A stretch of DNA of 8,676 nucleotides from an uncultured Acetatifactor sp. (GCA_934394515.1 CAKRRU010000107.1:1-8676); one strand, 5' to 3'. Counted from the stretch's first letter, positions 1 through 6,193 are shown. Program-made: numbers and translations. The notes: generated by a model not told the origin, from the letters alone.

Positions 1-480
1 GGTACCCGTCTGAGCCGTTTCATGTTCTCCGAGCTGTTCCTGAAGGAAGGCGAAGCTACTTACAAGGATGCCAAGGGCGCACGCAAGGTGCTGGCTCATC
101 CTCTGTTCGGTACTGTATCCATGGTAGTGATCGGCTGTATCCTCGGCGGTCTGTCCTTAAGCCAGATCTGGGGTCTGTTCGGTGCTGCGAACCAGCTGCT
201 TGCGGGTATCGCTCTGATGGCAGTCGCTGCATGGCTTGGTGAAGTTGGCAAGAACAATAAGATGTTCTATGTACCTATGGTATTCATGCTTGCTGCCACC
301 CTGACCAGCTTAGTGATCACTGTGATCAACAAGTGCAAGGCAATCGGTGCCGGCACCGCTGCATGGGGTGACTGGTTCCAGCTGCTCTTCGCTGCTGCAA
401 TGGCAGTGCTGGCTATCTTCCTGGTAGTAGAAGGCGCACAGACATTCGCTAAGCAGAGGAAGGCTAAGAAGGCTGCTTAA
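1..480 (+). CDS. cstA: CstA family carbon starvation protein, C-terminal part (5' end outside window)
   Basis: This is the last 159 codons of a multi-pass inner-membrane transporter. The frame is open from base 1, and the residues before the first in-window Met (GTRLSRF) continue the family sequence, so the Met at base 22 is internal. The segment IWGLFGAANQLLAGIAL, at about residues 56-72 of the fragment, matches the CstA signature around 'LFG-ANQLLA'. About four hydrophobic stretches follow the pattern of the CstA C-terminus, and the protein ends in a basic tail (KQRKAKKAA). Known CstA-family members take up peptides or pyruvate under carbon limitation; which substrate applies here cannot be read from the fragment. 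Codon choice is narrow (many CTG, GCT, AAG and GGT), more biased than its neighbours, which suggests strong expression. The gene is followed by a hairpin terminator and converges on degV. Confidence 0.9.
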   Translation, partial: GTRLSRFMFSELFLKEGEATYKDAKGARKVLAHPLFGTVSMVVIGCILGGLSLSQIWGLFGAANQLLAGIALMAVAAWLGEVGKNNKMFYVPMVFMLAATLTSLVITVINKCKAIGAGTAAWGDWFQLLFAAAMAVLAIFLVVEGAQTFAKQRKAKKAA

Positions 481-525
481 TTCGAAGCGGTGGAACGTAG
501 TAAAGAGATACAAAAGATAAATAAT

Positions 526-567
526 AGAAATCCCGGGGACTTCCATTCGGAGGTACCCGGGATTTCT
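526..567. terminator. Long hairpin, probable bidirectional terminator between cstA and degV
   Basis: AGAAATCCCGGG (526-537) is perfectly complementary to CCCGGGATTTCT (556-567). After one mismatch the stem continues with 539-544 against 549-554 (one G-T pair) around an ATTC loop. It lies between two convergent genes. Read on the - strand, the hairpin is followed by the U-rich tract ATTATTTATCTTTTG, which fits a Rho-independent terminator for the marR-degV operon. On the + strand the downstream side has only scattered Ts (TTTCT, then TTTAAC), so termination of cstA is less certain. Confidence 0.8.
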
Positions 568-656
568 GCTGTGTTTAACATATTTTTCTATGTTCTATGT
601 GTTATGGTGAGTATGACATGATCAGATGTGTGGCACTATCCGTGATGCATCTTGTT

Positions 657-1499
657 TCAATGCTCGAAGAATGCTACTGCCACAGCGCCGGGACCTACAT
701 GGGTACCGATCGTGGCACCCAGAGTGCTGACGGGGAGATCCTTTGCATAGTCTTTCCAGAGATGCTCGCTGTCCCGGATATATTTTTGCAGCAGTTCATC
801 ACTTAGGCCGGTATAGCCGAGACAGAACGGCTTGGAGAAATCCACGCCGTCTGCTTTCTCAATCTCACGGATCAGGAAGTTGCTGCCGTTCTTGGAACCG
901 CGGGCTTTTCCTAACATAATGATCTCCCCGTCGGAAACGGCAACGACAGGCTTGATGGCTAATGCTCCGCCGATGAAGGCTACAGTGGGGGAGATGCGTC
1001 CGCCCTTTTTCAGATATTCCAGAGTATCCAAAAGACCCATAGTATGTATTTTCTGTTTCTGTTCTTCCAGAGTCTTTACGATTTCTTCCGCAGTCATACC
1101 CTGATCTTTTAATTGTAAACCGTATTCGACCAGAATGCGTTCGCCGATCGTAGCATTCAGACTGTCCACGACAAAGACTTTTCCTTCGTAGTCTTCGGCG
1201 GCAATCCGGGCACTCTGGCAGGTGCCGGACAGTTTGCTTGAGATCGTGACCACGATGACAGTCTCTCCTGCAGCAACAGCTTCTTCGTAGGCTTCTTCGA
1301 AGACGCCGGGAGATATCAGGCTTGTGGTGGGCAGCGTATCGCATTCAATCAGCTTTTCGTAGAATTCTCTGTGGCTGATGGTGACGCCGTCTGCATATTC
1401 CTCGTCACCGAAGCGGATGTGCAGAGGCAGGATCGTGACGTCAGCTCTGGGATGGTTCATGTCGGATGCTGAGTCGGTGATAAAACGTATTTTTTCCAT
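657..1499 (-). CDS. degV: DegV family fatty-acid-binding protein (FakB-like)
   Basis: A 280-aa protein of normal DegV length. Family motifs are visible: ITDSASDM at 7-14, TTSLISPGVF at 58-67 (the Thr-Ser pair that in FakB proteins contacts the fatty-acid carboxylate), SSKLSGT at 87-93, VDSLNATIGE at 111-120, KKGGRIS at 164-170 and GTHVGPGA at 265-272 near the C-terminus. Known DegV/FakB proteins hold a fatty acid in the cytoplasm and present it to the kinase FakA for phosphorylation. No fakA is in the window. The start at 1499 was chosen over an upstream in-frame Met at 1574 because AGGAA lies about 7 bases before it (1507-1511), it gives the family N-terminus MEKIRFITDS, and the longer version would run into the upstream marR gene. 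It begins 37 bases after the marR stop on the same strand, so the two are probably co-transcribed. The fatty-acid role is from family knowledge; the ligand is unknown. Confidence 0.93.
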   Translation of the reverse strand: MEKIRFITDSASDMNHPRADVTILPLHIRFGDEEYADGVTISHREFYEKLIECDTLPTTSLISPGVFEEAYEEAVAAGETVIVVTISSKLSGTCQSARIAAEDYEGKVFVVDSLNATIGERILVEYGLQLKDQGMTAEEIVKTLEEQKQKIHTMGLLDTLEYLKKGGRISPTVAFIGGALAIKPVVAVSDGEIIMLGKARGSKNGSNFLIREIEKADGVDFSKPFCLGYTGLSDELLQKYIRDSEHLWKDYAKDLPVSTLGATIGTHVGPGAVAVAFFEH

Positions 1500-1536
1500 G
1501 ATGATATTCCTATTCTTTCTATTATTTTTCGTCGGA

Positions 1537-2007
1537 TCATTTATCCGTGGGGTGTTCTGACGGAAACCCGGCAAGATATTGCTCCAGATTATGCGAGATC
1601 CGCTCCAGGGAATCGTAGAGATTGACCCTCTGTACTTCGGTCATGCCGTCACCGCCGTGCGCAAGCGCTGCATAGATTCTTGTGCCGATTTTGTGAACCA
1701 CAGTGGTGCCTTCTTCCGTCAGATAATATAAAGTACGGTAAGAACGCTTATTTTCCGGCAATTCACAGGATACGAGCCCTTTGATCACTAACTGGCTTAA
1801 AGTACGGGAGATGGCGGCTTTGTCTTCCTTGCACAGTTCTGTTAACTGTGTGGCTGTCAGACCTTCCGGATGCTTTCCAAGATAGTACAAGCACATGGTG
1901 TAGCCGGCCTTCAGATCCAACTGCCCCATTTCCAGTTCTTTTAATTTCTGCAGATAGCGGTGTAATTCCGTGATAGATATGACAAATCTCTCAAAACGAT
2001 CCTGCAT
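1537..2007 (-). CDS. MarR family transcriptional regulator
   Basis: A 156-aa winged helix-turn-helix regulator of typical MarR length. The DNA-binding region runs from LTATQLTELCKEDKAAISRT (50-69) through the recognition helix to LVIKGLVS (73-80). The wing is at about 83-100 (PENKRSYRTLYYLTEEG). Helices at both ends (about 2-25 and 122-147) would form the dimer interface. The start at 2007 follows GAAGGGAG (2018-2025) by 10 bases; an in-frame Met at 2061 lies upstream of the predicted transcription start and is rejected. The promoter holds two inverted repeats that are likely targets of this protein. It is the first gene of an operon with degV, so it may sense a fatty acid or acyl molecule, in analogy to FabT, another MarR-type lipid regulator. 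That link is inference from context; the sequence alone does not name a ligand. Confidence 0.92.
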   Translation of the reverse strand: MQDRFERFVISITELHRYLQKLKELEMGQLDLKAGYTMCLYYLGKHPEGLTATQLTELCKEDKAAISRTLSQLVIKGLVSCELPENKRSYRTLYYLTEEGTTVVHKIGTRIYAALAHGGDGMTEVQRVNLYDSLERISHNLEQYLAGFPSEHPTDK

Positions 2008-2030
2008 AATTATTTTACTCCCTTCTAAAA

Positions 2031-2044
2031 GTTGATGAATCAAC
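2031..2044. promoter_or_regulatory. Operator candidate 2, at the marR transcription start
   Basis: GTTGATGAATCAAC has perfect 6-bp inverted arms (GTTGAT/ATCAAC) around GA. It sits just downstream of the marR -10 box, at about +1 to +14, and its centre is 37 bp from the centre of the other site. Two copies of the same palindrome flanking one promoter argue for autorepression by the MarR protein. Confidence 0.7.
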
Positions 2045-2051
2045 ATCAAGC

Positions 2052-2080
2052 ATTGTAACACGATAATGTTGATGCGTCAA
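2052..2080 (-). promoter_or_regulatory. marR-degV promoter
   Basis: On the - strand, TTGACG (2080-2075) and TACAAT (2057-2052) are separated by exactly 17 bases, five of six matches to consensus in each box. Transcription would start near 2045, giving a leader of roughly 38 bases before the marR start codon with the ribosome binding site inside it. Confidence 0.82.
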
Positions 2081-2081
2081 C
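2068..2081. promoter_or_regulatory. Operator candidate 1, overlapping the marR -35 box
   Basis: GTTGATGCGTCAAC has 5-bp inverted arms (GTTGA/TCAAC) around four bases. It covers the whole -35 hexamer of the marR promoter, so a bound dimer would block RNA polymerase. It closely matches the second site at 2031-2044 (12 of 14 bases identical). MarR-family operators are usually short palindromes of this kind. Confidence 0.7.
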
Positions 2082-2111
2082 AAAACATCATATTCAATGT
2101 TTAGAGAAGGA

Positions 2112-2140
2112 TTGTATCCTTTCATTGTTTATGTTATGAT
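2112..2140 (+). promoter_or_regulatory. Promoter for the nucleotidase-kinase fusion gene
   Basis: TTGTAT (2112-2117) and TATGAT (2135-2140) are separated by 17 bases, and TGT directly before the -10 box makes it an extended -10. Transcription would start near 2147, leaving a leader of about 60 bases. It is divergent from the marR promoter and does not overlap either operator candidate. Confidence 0.6.
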
Positions 2141-2209
2141 TTTTTAGCAACTTAAATTTTTTGATCCGGTATGGTTGTGAAGCCTGGAAAATAAGTGAGG
2201 AACTATCAT

Positions 2210-3349
2210 ATGTTAAGACCTAGTATCGGTATCGACTGGGACGATGTCACTGCCCCGTTTAACAGTATTGCCATTCAGATGGCGAATGAAAAATATCACC
2301 CCGGGGAGCCGTACCGTCTGGAAGAGATCACTTCCTGGGAAAATACGGGACGGACATCGGTGATCAAAGAATTCTACGATGATCCGGAACTGTACCGCAG
2401 ACAGATCCCTGCGGAAGAGACGAAGCGGGCGATACGACGCTTGCTGAAGATTGCAGACGTATTCTTTATCACGGCGGTGGCACCGAAGTTTATGGGCGTG
2501 CGTGCGGAACAGATTCTGACCCAGTTCCCGGAAGTTCCGCCGGAAAATATCATTCTCGGCAGTGCCAAGGATCGCGTGCATTTTGATATTGTACTGGATG
2601 ATGCCATCCACAATATTCTGGACAGTAAGGCAGAGTACCCTGTGCTGATGCGGAAACCCTGGAATGCGAAAATGACAGGTCTCTTATCTGTCAATACCAT
2701 GTCTGAATTCGTATTTCTGGTGAAACAGATCATGAAAGCGTCTACCTCCCGGACAGAGGAGATCACGGCACCGGCAGTCCTTGCACTGGTGGGACCGTCC
2801 GGATCCGGAAAAAGGGAGATCACGGAGGCACTGTGTGGAAACGACTATGGAACAGCATCCGGAGAAGTACCGGAAGACGGACTGTTTGTCCGACCGGTGA
2901 ATTATTGTACGGAACCCGGCCGGTACGGACATCATTATGTCACTGACGAAGCCTTTGACGGGATGGATTTTTTTGAAAAAACAGCCTATGCCGGCGTGCG
3001 GTACGGCACGAGAAAAGAAGATATCCAGGCGCTGCTGGATCAGGGAAAGTTTGCAGTCATTCCGGTGGATATGTGCGGTGCGATTGCGATGAAACGTTCT
3101 TTTCCGACACATATTATTTATGTGTCCAGAGATAAGGAAAAACTGATCGCGGATATTATCGATTCCGATTACAGTACCGGGGAAAAGACGCTGCGCATTC
3201 TGTCCATTGACGCAGAAAAACGTAACCGCAAGATCTGCGATTACGTCATTCATAACGATACGATAAATAAGAAAACTGTCAGTGGAGCTGAGGAACTGCG
3301 GAAGCTGATTCGTTTTCACGCATGCGGTACCCCACACCGATCTCGGTGA
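2210..3349 (+). CDS. Fusion protein: HAD 5'-nucleotidase-like domain plus guanylate-kinase-like domain
   Basis: A 379-aa cytoplasmic protein with two recognisable parts. Residues 5-175 look like a HAD phosphatase of the NT5C (5'-deoxyribonucleotidase) type: motif I DWDDVT at 9-14 (nucleophile D9, acid/base D11), helical cap about 15-80, motif II FFITA with T88, motif III K120, motif IV VLDDAIHN with D130/D131. Residues 189-368 look like guanylate kinase: P-loop GPSGSGK at 195-201, VNYCTEPGR at 230-238 aligned to the GMP-binding 'SVSYTTRxPR' stretch, E256, AGVRYGT at 261-267 and PVDMCGA at 285-291. The first arginine of the usual TTRxPR is Glu235, and the arginine-rich lid is weak (DSDYSTGEKTLR at 318-329), so kinase activity is uncertain. 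The ATG at 2210 is preferred because GTGAGGAA (2195-2202) lies at ribosome-binding distance; an in-frame GTG at 2195 is part of that site. It stands alone on its strand, and its last 71 bases overlap the response regulator gene. The domain calls are by motif; function is unknown. Confidence 0.75.
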   Translation: MLRPSIGIDWDDVTAPFNSIAIQMANEKYHPGEPYRLEEITSWENTGRTSVIKEFYDDPELYRRQIPAEETKRAIRRLLKIADVFFITAVAPKFMGVRAEQILTQFPEVPPENIILGSAKDRVHFDIVLDDAIHNILDSKAEYPVLMRKPWNAKMTGLLSVNTMSEFVFLVKQIMKASTSRTEEITAPAVLALVGPSGSGKREITEALCGNDYGTASGEVPEDGLFVRPVNYCTEPGRYGHHYVTDEAFDGMDFFEKTAYAGVRYGTRKEDIQALLDQGKFAVIPVDMCGAIAMKRSFPTHIIYVSRDKEKLIADIIDSDYSTGEKTLRILSIDAEKRNRKICDYVIHNDTINKKTVSGAEELRKLIRFHACGTPHRSR

Positions 3350-3992
3350 AAACATATTGCGGCTGTGCAGGGTTCTGTTCCAGTTTTCTGCGGATATTTG
3401 CCATGTTGACACGTAAGATCTGGTTATTATTGTCCATGTACGGTCCCCAGATCGCATTCATGATGTAACTGTAAGTCAGGACTCTGCCGGAATTCTCGGC
3501 TAAGAGGGTGAGCAGCTGATATTCGATCTGCGTCAGGTGGATTTCTTCGCCGCGCAGGCGGATCAGCCGCTTTTCGAAATCAATTTCCAGATCCAGGGCT
3601 TTGTAGGTATGCCCGGGCGCCTGTGCGTGACTGTGACGCAGAGAAGTGCGGATACGCGCCATGAGCTCCCCTGTGCCGAAAGGTTTGGTAATGTAGTCAT
3701 CGGCACCCAGATCCAGAGCAGCGACTTTTTCCTGTTCTTTGGTGCGGGCGGAGATAATGATGACCGGAACATCGCTCCAGGAGCGAAGCTTTTGCAGCAC
3801 CTCCAAGCCGTCCATATCCGGCAGACCCAGATCCAGCAGGATTACATTCGGACAGAAAGAAGTGCTGAGACTTAAGCCTTCCCTGCCGTTTAAGGCATGC
3901 ATGATCTTATATCCTTCCCGTTCCATGGTAGTGGTAATAAAATTACTGATACTTCTGTCGTCTTCTATTAAAAGTACTTTGATCTTATTCAT
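3279..3992 (-). CDS. kdpE: KdpE-like response regulator, OmpR/PhoB family
   Basis: A 237-aa two-domain regulator. The receiver domain (about 3-118) has the acidic pair D11/D12, phosphoacceptor D54 in LLDLGLPDMDG, S81 and K103 in the ADDYITKPF motif. The C-terminal winged helix (about 130-228) ends in YVFTEIGVGYRM, the usual KdpE ending. Phosphorylated by the neighbouring kinase, it would bind DNA; KdpE classically activates potassium-uptake genes, but no kdpFABC or trk/ktr genes are in the window, so the regulon here is open. The start at 3992 follows AAGGAA (4005-4010) with a rather long 12-base spacing. It lies 97 bases downstream of the kinase gene on the same strand. After the normal family end there is a tail of about 12 residues (NESASAVPQLH) that reads into the 3' end of the convergent fusion gene. 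Confidence 0.88.
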   Translation of the reverse strand: MNKIKVLLIEDDRSISNFITTTMEREGYKIMHALNGREGLSLSTSFCPNVILLDLGLPDMDGLEVLQKLRSWSDVPVIIISARTKEQEKVAALDLGADDYITKPFGTGELMARIRTSLRHSHAQAPGHTYKALDLEIDFEKRLIRLRGEEIHLTQIEYQLLTLLAENSGRVLTYSYIMNAIWGPYMDNNNQILRVNMANIRRKLEQNPAQPQYVFTEIGVGYRMRENESASAVPQLH

Positions 3993-4089
3993 CTTTTATC
4001 TGAGTTCCTTTCCTGTATTTCTGATGTTACATTCTTAATTCCATTGTATGTCCCGGTTCACGATTCCCCGGATTGTTGTCCCATGGTAA

Positions 4090-5229
4090 TTATTGAACCA
4101 CCTTATTTTTTGTTTTCGGCAGCGTGAAACAGAATTCTGCACCATCTTCGTGGTTTTTGCCGCTGAGTGTACCGTGATGAGCGGTGATGATCGTTTTACA
4201 GATCGACAGCCCGATACCCATGCCTTTGTGGGAATCCGAACTCTGGGAAGAGGAACCGCTGTACGAAGTGATGTCGAACAGGTTCTGCAGCCTTTCTTCG
4301 GAGAGTCCTTTTCCGTAATCCCGGATGATAAAGGAAACGTGATCCGCATGATCTTCGACGATGAAATCAATCGGCAGAATACTCTCTGCGTGAACGATGG
4401 CATTTTCCAGCAGGTTGATGGTAACCTGCTCGATCAATACGGCATCCATGGGAATCATCAGGAATTCATCCGGTATTTTTACATGAATAGCTGCATCCGG
4501 ATAACGCTTCCTGAGCTTCTCCAATGCTTCTGCAACGACTTCTTCCACGGGTTCTTCCGTAGTATTGATGCTCAGGCTGTCTCCCTGGATACGGGTGACG
4601 GACAGCAGATTTTCTACCATATTTAACAGCCAGTTGGAATCCTCGTAGATATTTGTCATGATCTTACGCTGCTCTGCGGAACTCAGATCCTCCTGACTTT
4701 CCAGAAACAGGGAACTGTTGCCGATGATGCCGGTAAGCGGTGTCCGCAGATCGTGGGAAATCGCCCGTAGCAGATTGGCACGCATTTTTTCCATTTCTGC
4801 TTCGGCCAGCTGTTTTTCTCTCTCGGCGATCATCTCGGACTGAATGGTCATGTGGGATGTCATGGTACACAGTATCAGTGTAATCCCACCCATCAGCAGA
4901 AAGGTGATGGGATAACCGGTCAGAGTAAAATTGATCTTATAATAAGGATAGGTGAACAGGTAATTGATGGCAATTACGGAAAAAAGGCTGCAGACAATGC
5001 CGTAGCCGTATCCCACGGTCCATCTTGCGATGATCACCAGGGCCAGAATGTAGATCAGCGCTACATTGGCGTGGTTGTCCGGAACAATGGACTGATATAA
5101 AAAAGAAGCCAGCGTAGCACACAGCATACAGACAGCGCAGATCAGAACACTGACGGCATGGCGGGTATGAGGCGGCTTTAAGCGGAAGCTTTTCTGCGGA
5201 GCGTTTTTATCGGATTGTGATTGTGCCAC
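4090..5229 (-). CDS. kdpD: Short KdpD-like sensor histidine kinase (DUF4118 membrane domain)
   Basis: A 379-aa membrane kinase read from a GTG start. Four hydrophobic segments at about 25-47, 54-69, 75-94 and 105-123 form the DUF4118-type membrane domain of KdpD. A linker helix leads to the H-box ISHDLRTPLTG (phosphorylated H159), then the ATP-binding domain with N-box NLLENA (272-277), G1 DYGKGL (304-309) and G2 GMGIGLSI (336-343). Classical KdpD is about 900 aa; this protein lacks the N-terminal KdpD sensor and Usp domains, so it must sense in another way or use a separate partner. The GTG at 5229 is chosen because GGAGG (5238-5242) stands 8 bases before it. The in-frame ATG at 5298 has no ribosome binding site and lies only about 8 bases from the predicted transcription start. 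Its probable partner is the KdpE-like regulator downstream. Confidence 0.85.
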   Translation of the reverse strand: MAQSQSDKNAPQKSFRLKPPHTRHAVSVLICAVCMLCATLASFLYQSIVPDNHANVALIYILALVIIARWTVGYGYGIVCSLFSVIAINYLFTYPYYKINFTLTGYPITFLLMGGITLILCTMTSHMTIQSEMIAEREKQLAEAEMEKMRANLLRAISHDLRTPLTGIIGNSSLFLESQEDLSSAEQRKIMTNIYEDSNWLLNMVENLLSVTRIQGDSLSINTTEEPVEEVVAEALEKLRKRYPDAAIHVKIPDEFLMIPMDAVLIEQVTINLLENAIVHAESILPIDFIVEDHADHVSFIIRDYGKGLSEERLQNLFDITSYSGSSSQSSDSHKGMGIGLSICKTIITAHHGTLSGKNHEDGAEFCFTLPKTKNKVVQ

Positions 5230-5242
5230 GGTATTGTCCTCC
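5227..5242 (-). promoter_or_regulatory. Ribosome binding site that sets the GTG start of the kinase
   Basis: On the - strand GGAGGAC (5242-5236) is followed by the GTG codon at 5229-5227, an 8-base gap from the GGAGG core. No comparable site precedes the upstream ATG at 5298, so the true N-terminus is probably VAQSQSDKN (read as Met). Confidence 0.75.
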
Positions 5243-5312
5243 GGGGGTAGTTGTCGCAGTTCGGACGATCGCCCGCCTGCGCATGTCTGTTTACCCATCT
5301 CATAGTAAGTTT

Positions 5313-5341
5313 ATTATAACCATACTACCATTACTTTTCAA
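5313..5341 (-). promoter_or_regulatory. kdpDE promoter
   Basis: On the - strand TTGAAA (5341-5336) and a perfect TATAAT (5318-5313) are separated by 17 bases. Transcription would begin near 5306, giving a leader of about 77 bases before the GTG start at 5229. The 17-base spacer contains GTAGTAT, a heptamer also found at the divergent promoter. Confidence 0.8.
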
Positions 5342-5425
5342 CGCAGGGTGTAAAGAAGTAGTTAAGGATATAGGAAAAGCGGTATATTTTCCCCCAAAAA
5401 AACAGGCACATATACTTTTATCAGG

Positions 5426-5455
5426 TTGACATCACGAAAAACGTTAGATTAAAAT
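5426..5455 (+). promoter_or_regulatory. Promoter for the zinc-ribbon gene
   Basis: A perfect TTGACA (5426-5431) and TAAAAT (5450-5455, five of six matches) are separated by 18 bases. Transcription would start near 5462, with a leader of about 57 bases. It is divergent from the kdpDE promoter, and the two -35 boxes are about 85 bases apart. Confidence 0.7.
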
Positions 5456-5470
5456 GTAGTTATATACTAC
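5456..5470. repeat. Inverted repeat at the zinc-ribbon transcription start, operator candidate
   Basis: GTAGTTATATACTAC has 5-bp inverted arms (GTAGT/ACTAC) around TATAT and sits directly after the -10 box, over the expected +1. Parts of it recur nearby: GTAGTTA at 5358-5364 and ATACTAC at 5322-5328, the latter inside the kdpDE promoter spacer. A regulator acting on both divergent promoters is possible but unproven. Confidence 0.4.
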
Positions 5471-5518
5471 GAAGAACAGAGAAGCAGGAAGAGAAACAGA
5501 CGGAAAGGAGAAGAGGCA

Positions 5519-6193
5519 ATGGGATTATTAAATAAGACAGAAGCGGGAATGGATTACTGTATCTCCTGCGGCAATGCCATTGTGCAGGGAAGATGCAGCA
5601 AATGCGGCCGGGAAGCGAAGCACATGGTGGACTTTAACGGTTTTGCCTTCCGGCAGGTTCCGGCAGATGTGGCAGACGCACTGGGACAACAGAAGAAAAA
5701 GCTGTTCGAGAGCAATGCGAAGCTGGATGTACAGGAGATGATCAGACACGGGGATCTCTACATAGCAGACATCCTGTTTGACAGCATTCTGTGCGACGGG
5801 CGTGAAGTGGGCGAACGCGAATGGTACGAAAGTGAGGGGGATACAGAGTATACTTATTATGTACAGTTCTCCACACCGATGGGCGAGCCCTGCATGAAGT
5901 GCTGTGAGGTCACATCCGGGGACTACGGTGCCGTTGAGAGGAACATGCGGAAGGGAATACGGGAAGGCATCCTCTTAAAAGGAACGAAGAAGAACAAGGA
6001 ATATTACTATGCGTACATGCCGGAGGAGGAAAACCTCGGAAAAATGCTGCGGCTCGGTCTGGCAAAAGCGCTGATGGAGCACGGCAGGGACTATTCTTAC
6101 CGGAGGCTGCCCCAGGAGGGCGGAGCAACGTATAGTGCCTTTGACCTGACATGGGAAGAGGCCGCAAACGGAGAGGATCATTCGAACTGGTAA
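5519..6193 (+). CDS. Zinc-ribbon protein of unknown function
   Basis: I do not recognise this 224-aa protein beyond its N-terminal zinc ribbon: YCISCGNAIVQGRCSKCG places cysteines at 14, 17, 26 and 29, a compact CxxC-x8-CxxC arrangement. A further cysteine cluster CMKCC is at 125-129. No signal peptide or membrane segment is visible. The rest is a mixed, charged, soluble sequence with aromatic strand-like stretches (EYTYYVQFSTP at 110-120, KEYYYAYMPEE at 160-170) that might be one or two beta-rich domains. The start is well supported: AAAGGAG (5503-5509) lies 9 bases before the ATG, and a strong promoter lies upstream. It is followed after 46 bases by a 129-aa gene on the same strand, so the two probably form an operon. 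Many clostridial zinc-ribbon proteins are adaptors or nucleic-acid binders; nothing here decides. Confidence 0.8.
   Translation: MGLLNKTEAGMDYCISCGNAIVQGRCSKCGREAKHMVDFNGFAFRQVPADVADALGQQKKKLFESNAKLDVQEMIRHGDLYIADILFDSILCDGREVGEREWYESEGDTEYTYYVQFSTPMGEPCMKCCEVTSGDYGAVERNMRKGIREGILLKGTKKNKEYYYAYMPEEENLGKMLRLGLAKALMEHGRDYSYRRLPQEGGATYSAFDLTWEEAANGEDHSNW

Noticed and set aside
597..806. Open frame on the + strand across the degV 3' end
   Set aside because: No ribosome binding site, low-complexity composition, and most of it is antisense to the well-supported degV gene.
1500..1574. N-terminal extension of DegV from the Met at 1574
   Set aside because: It would overlap the end of marR, adds residues foreign to the family, and the Met at 1499 has its own binding site.
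2195..2209. GTG start that would add five residues to the fusion protein
   Set aside because: The GTGAGGAA it belongs to is the likely ribosome binding site for the ATG at 2210, and no site lies upstream of the GTG.
2684..3457. Long - strand open frame (257 aa) under the fusion gene
   Set aside because: It is antisense to a gene with clear HAD and kinase motifs, and its protein shows no recognisable domain or binding site.
4409..4430. Perfect 8-bp inverted repeat AGCAGGTT/AACCTGCT with a 6-base loop
   Set aside because: It lies inside the kinase coding region at the conserved INLLENA box, so the sequence is explained by the protein; no T-run or promoter is near.
4093..4626. Open frame of 177 aa on the + strand within the kinase gene
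   Set aside because: It is the antisense of the conserved kinase core and has no promoter or ribosome binding site.
5230..5298. ATG at 5298 as start of the kinase (402 aa)
   Set aside because: It has no ribosome binding site and lies about 8 bases from the predicted transcription start; the GTG at 5229 has a strong GGAGG at good spacing.
5373..5392. GGAAAA/TTTTCC inverted repeat between the divergent promoters
   Set aside because: The stem is short and AT-rich, no T-run follows on either strand, and it does not overlap a promoter box; probably chance.
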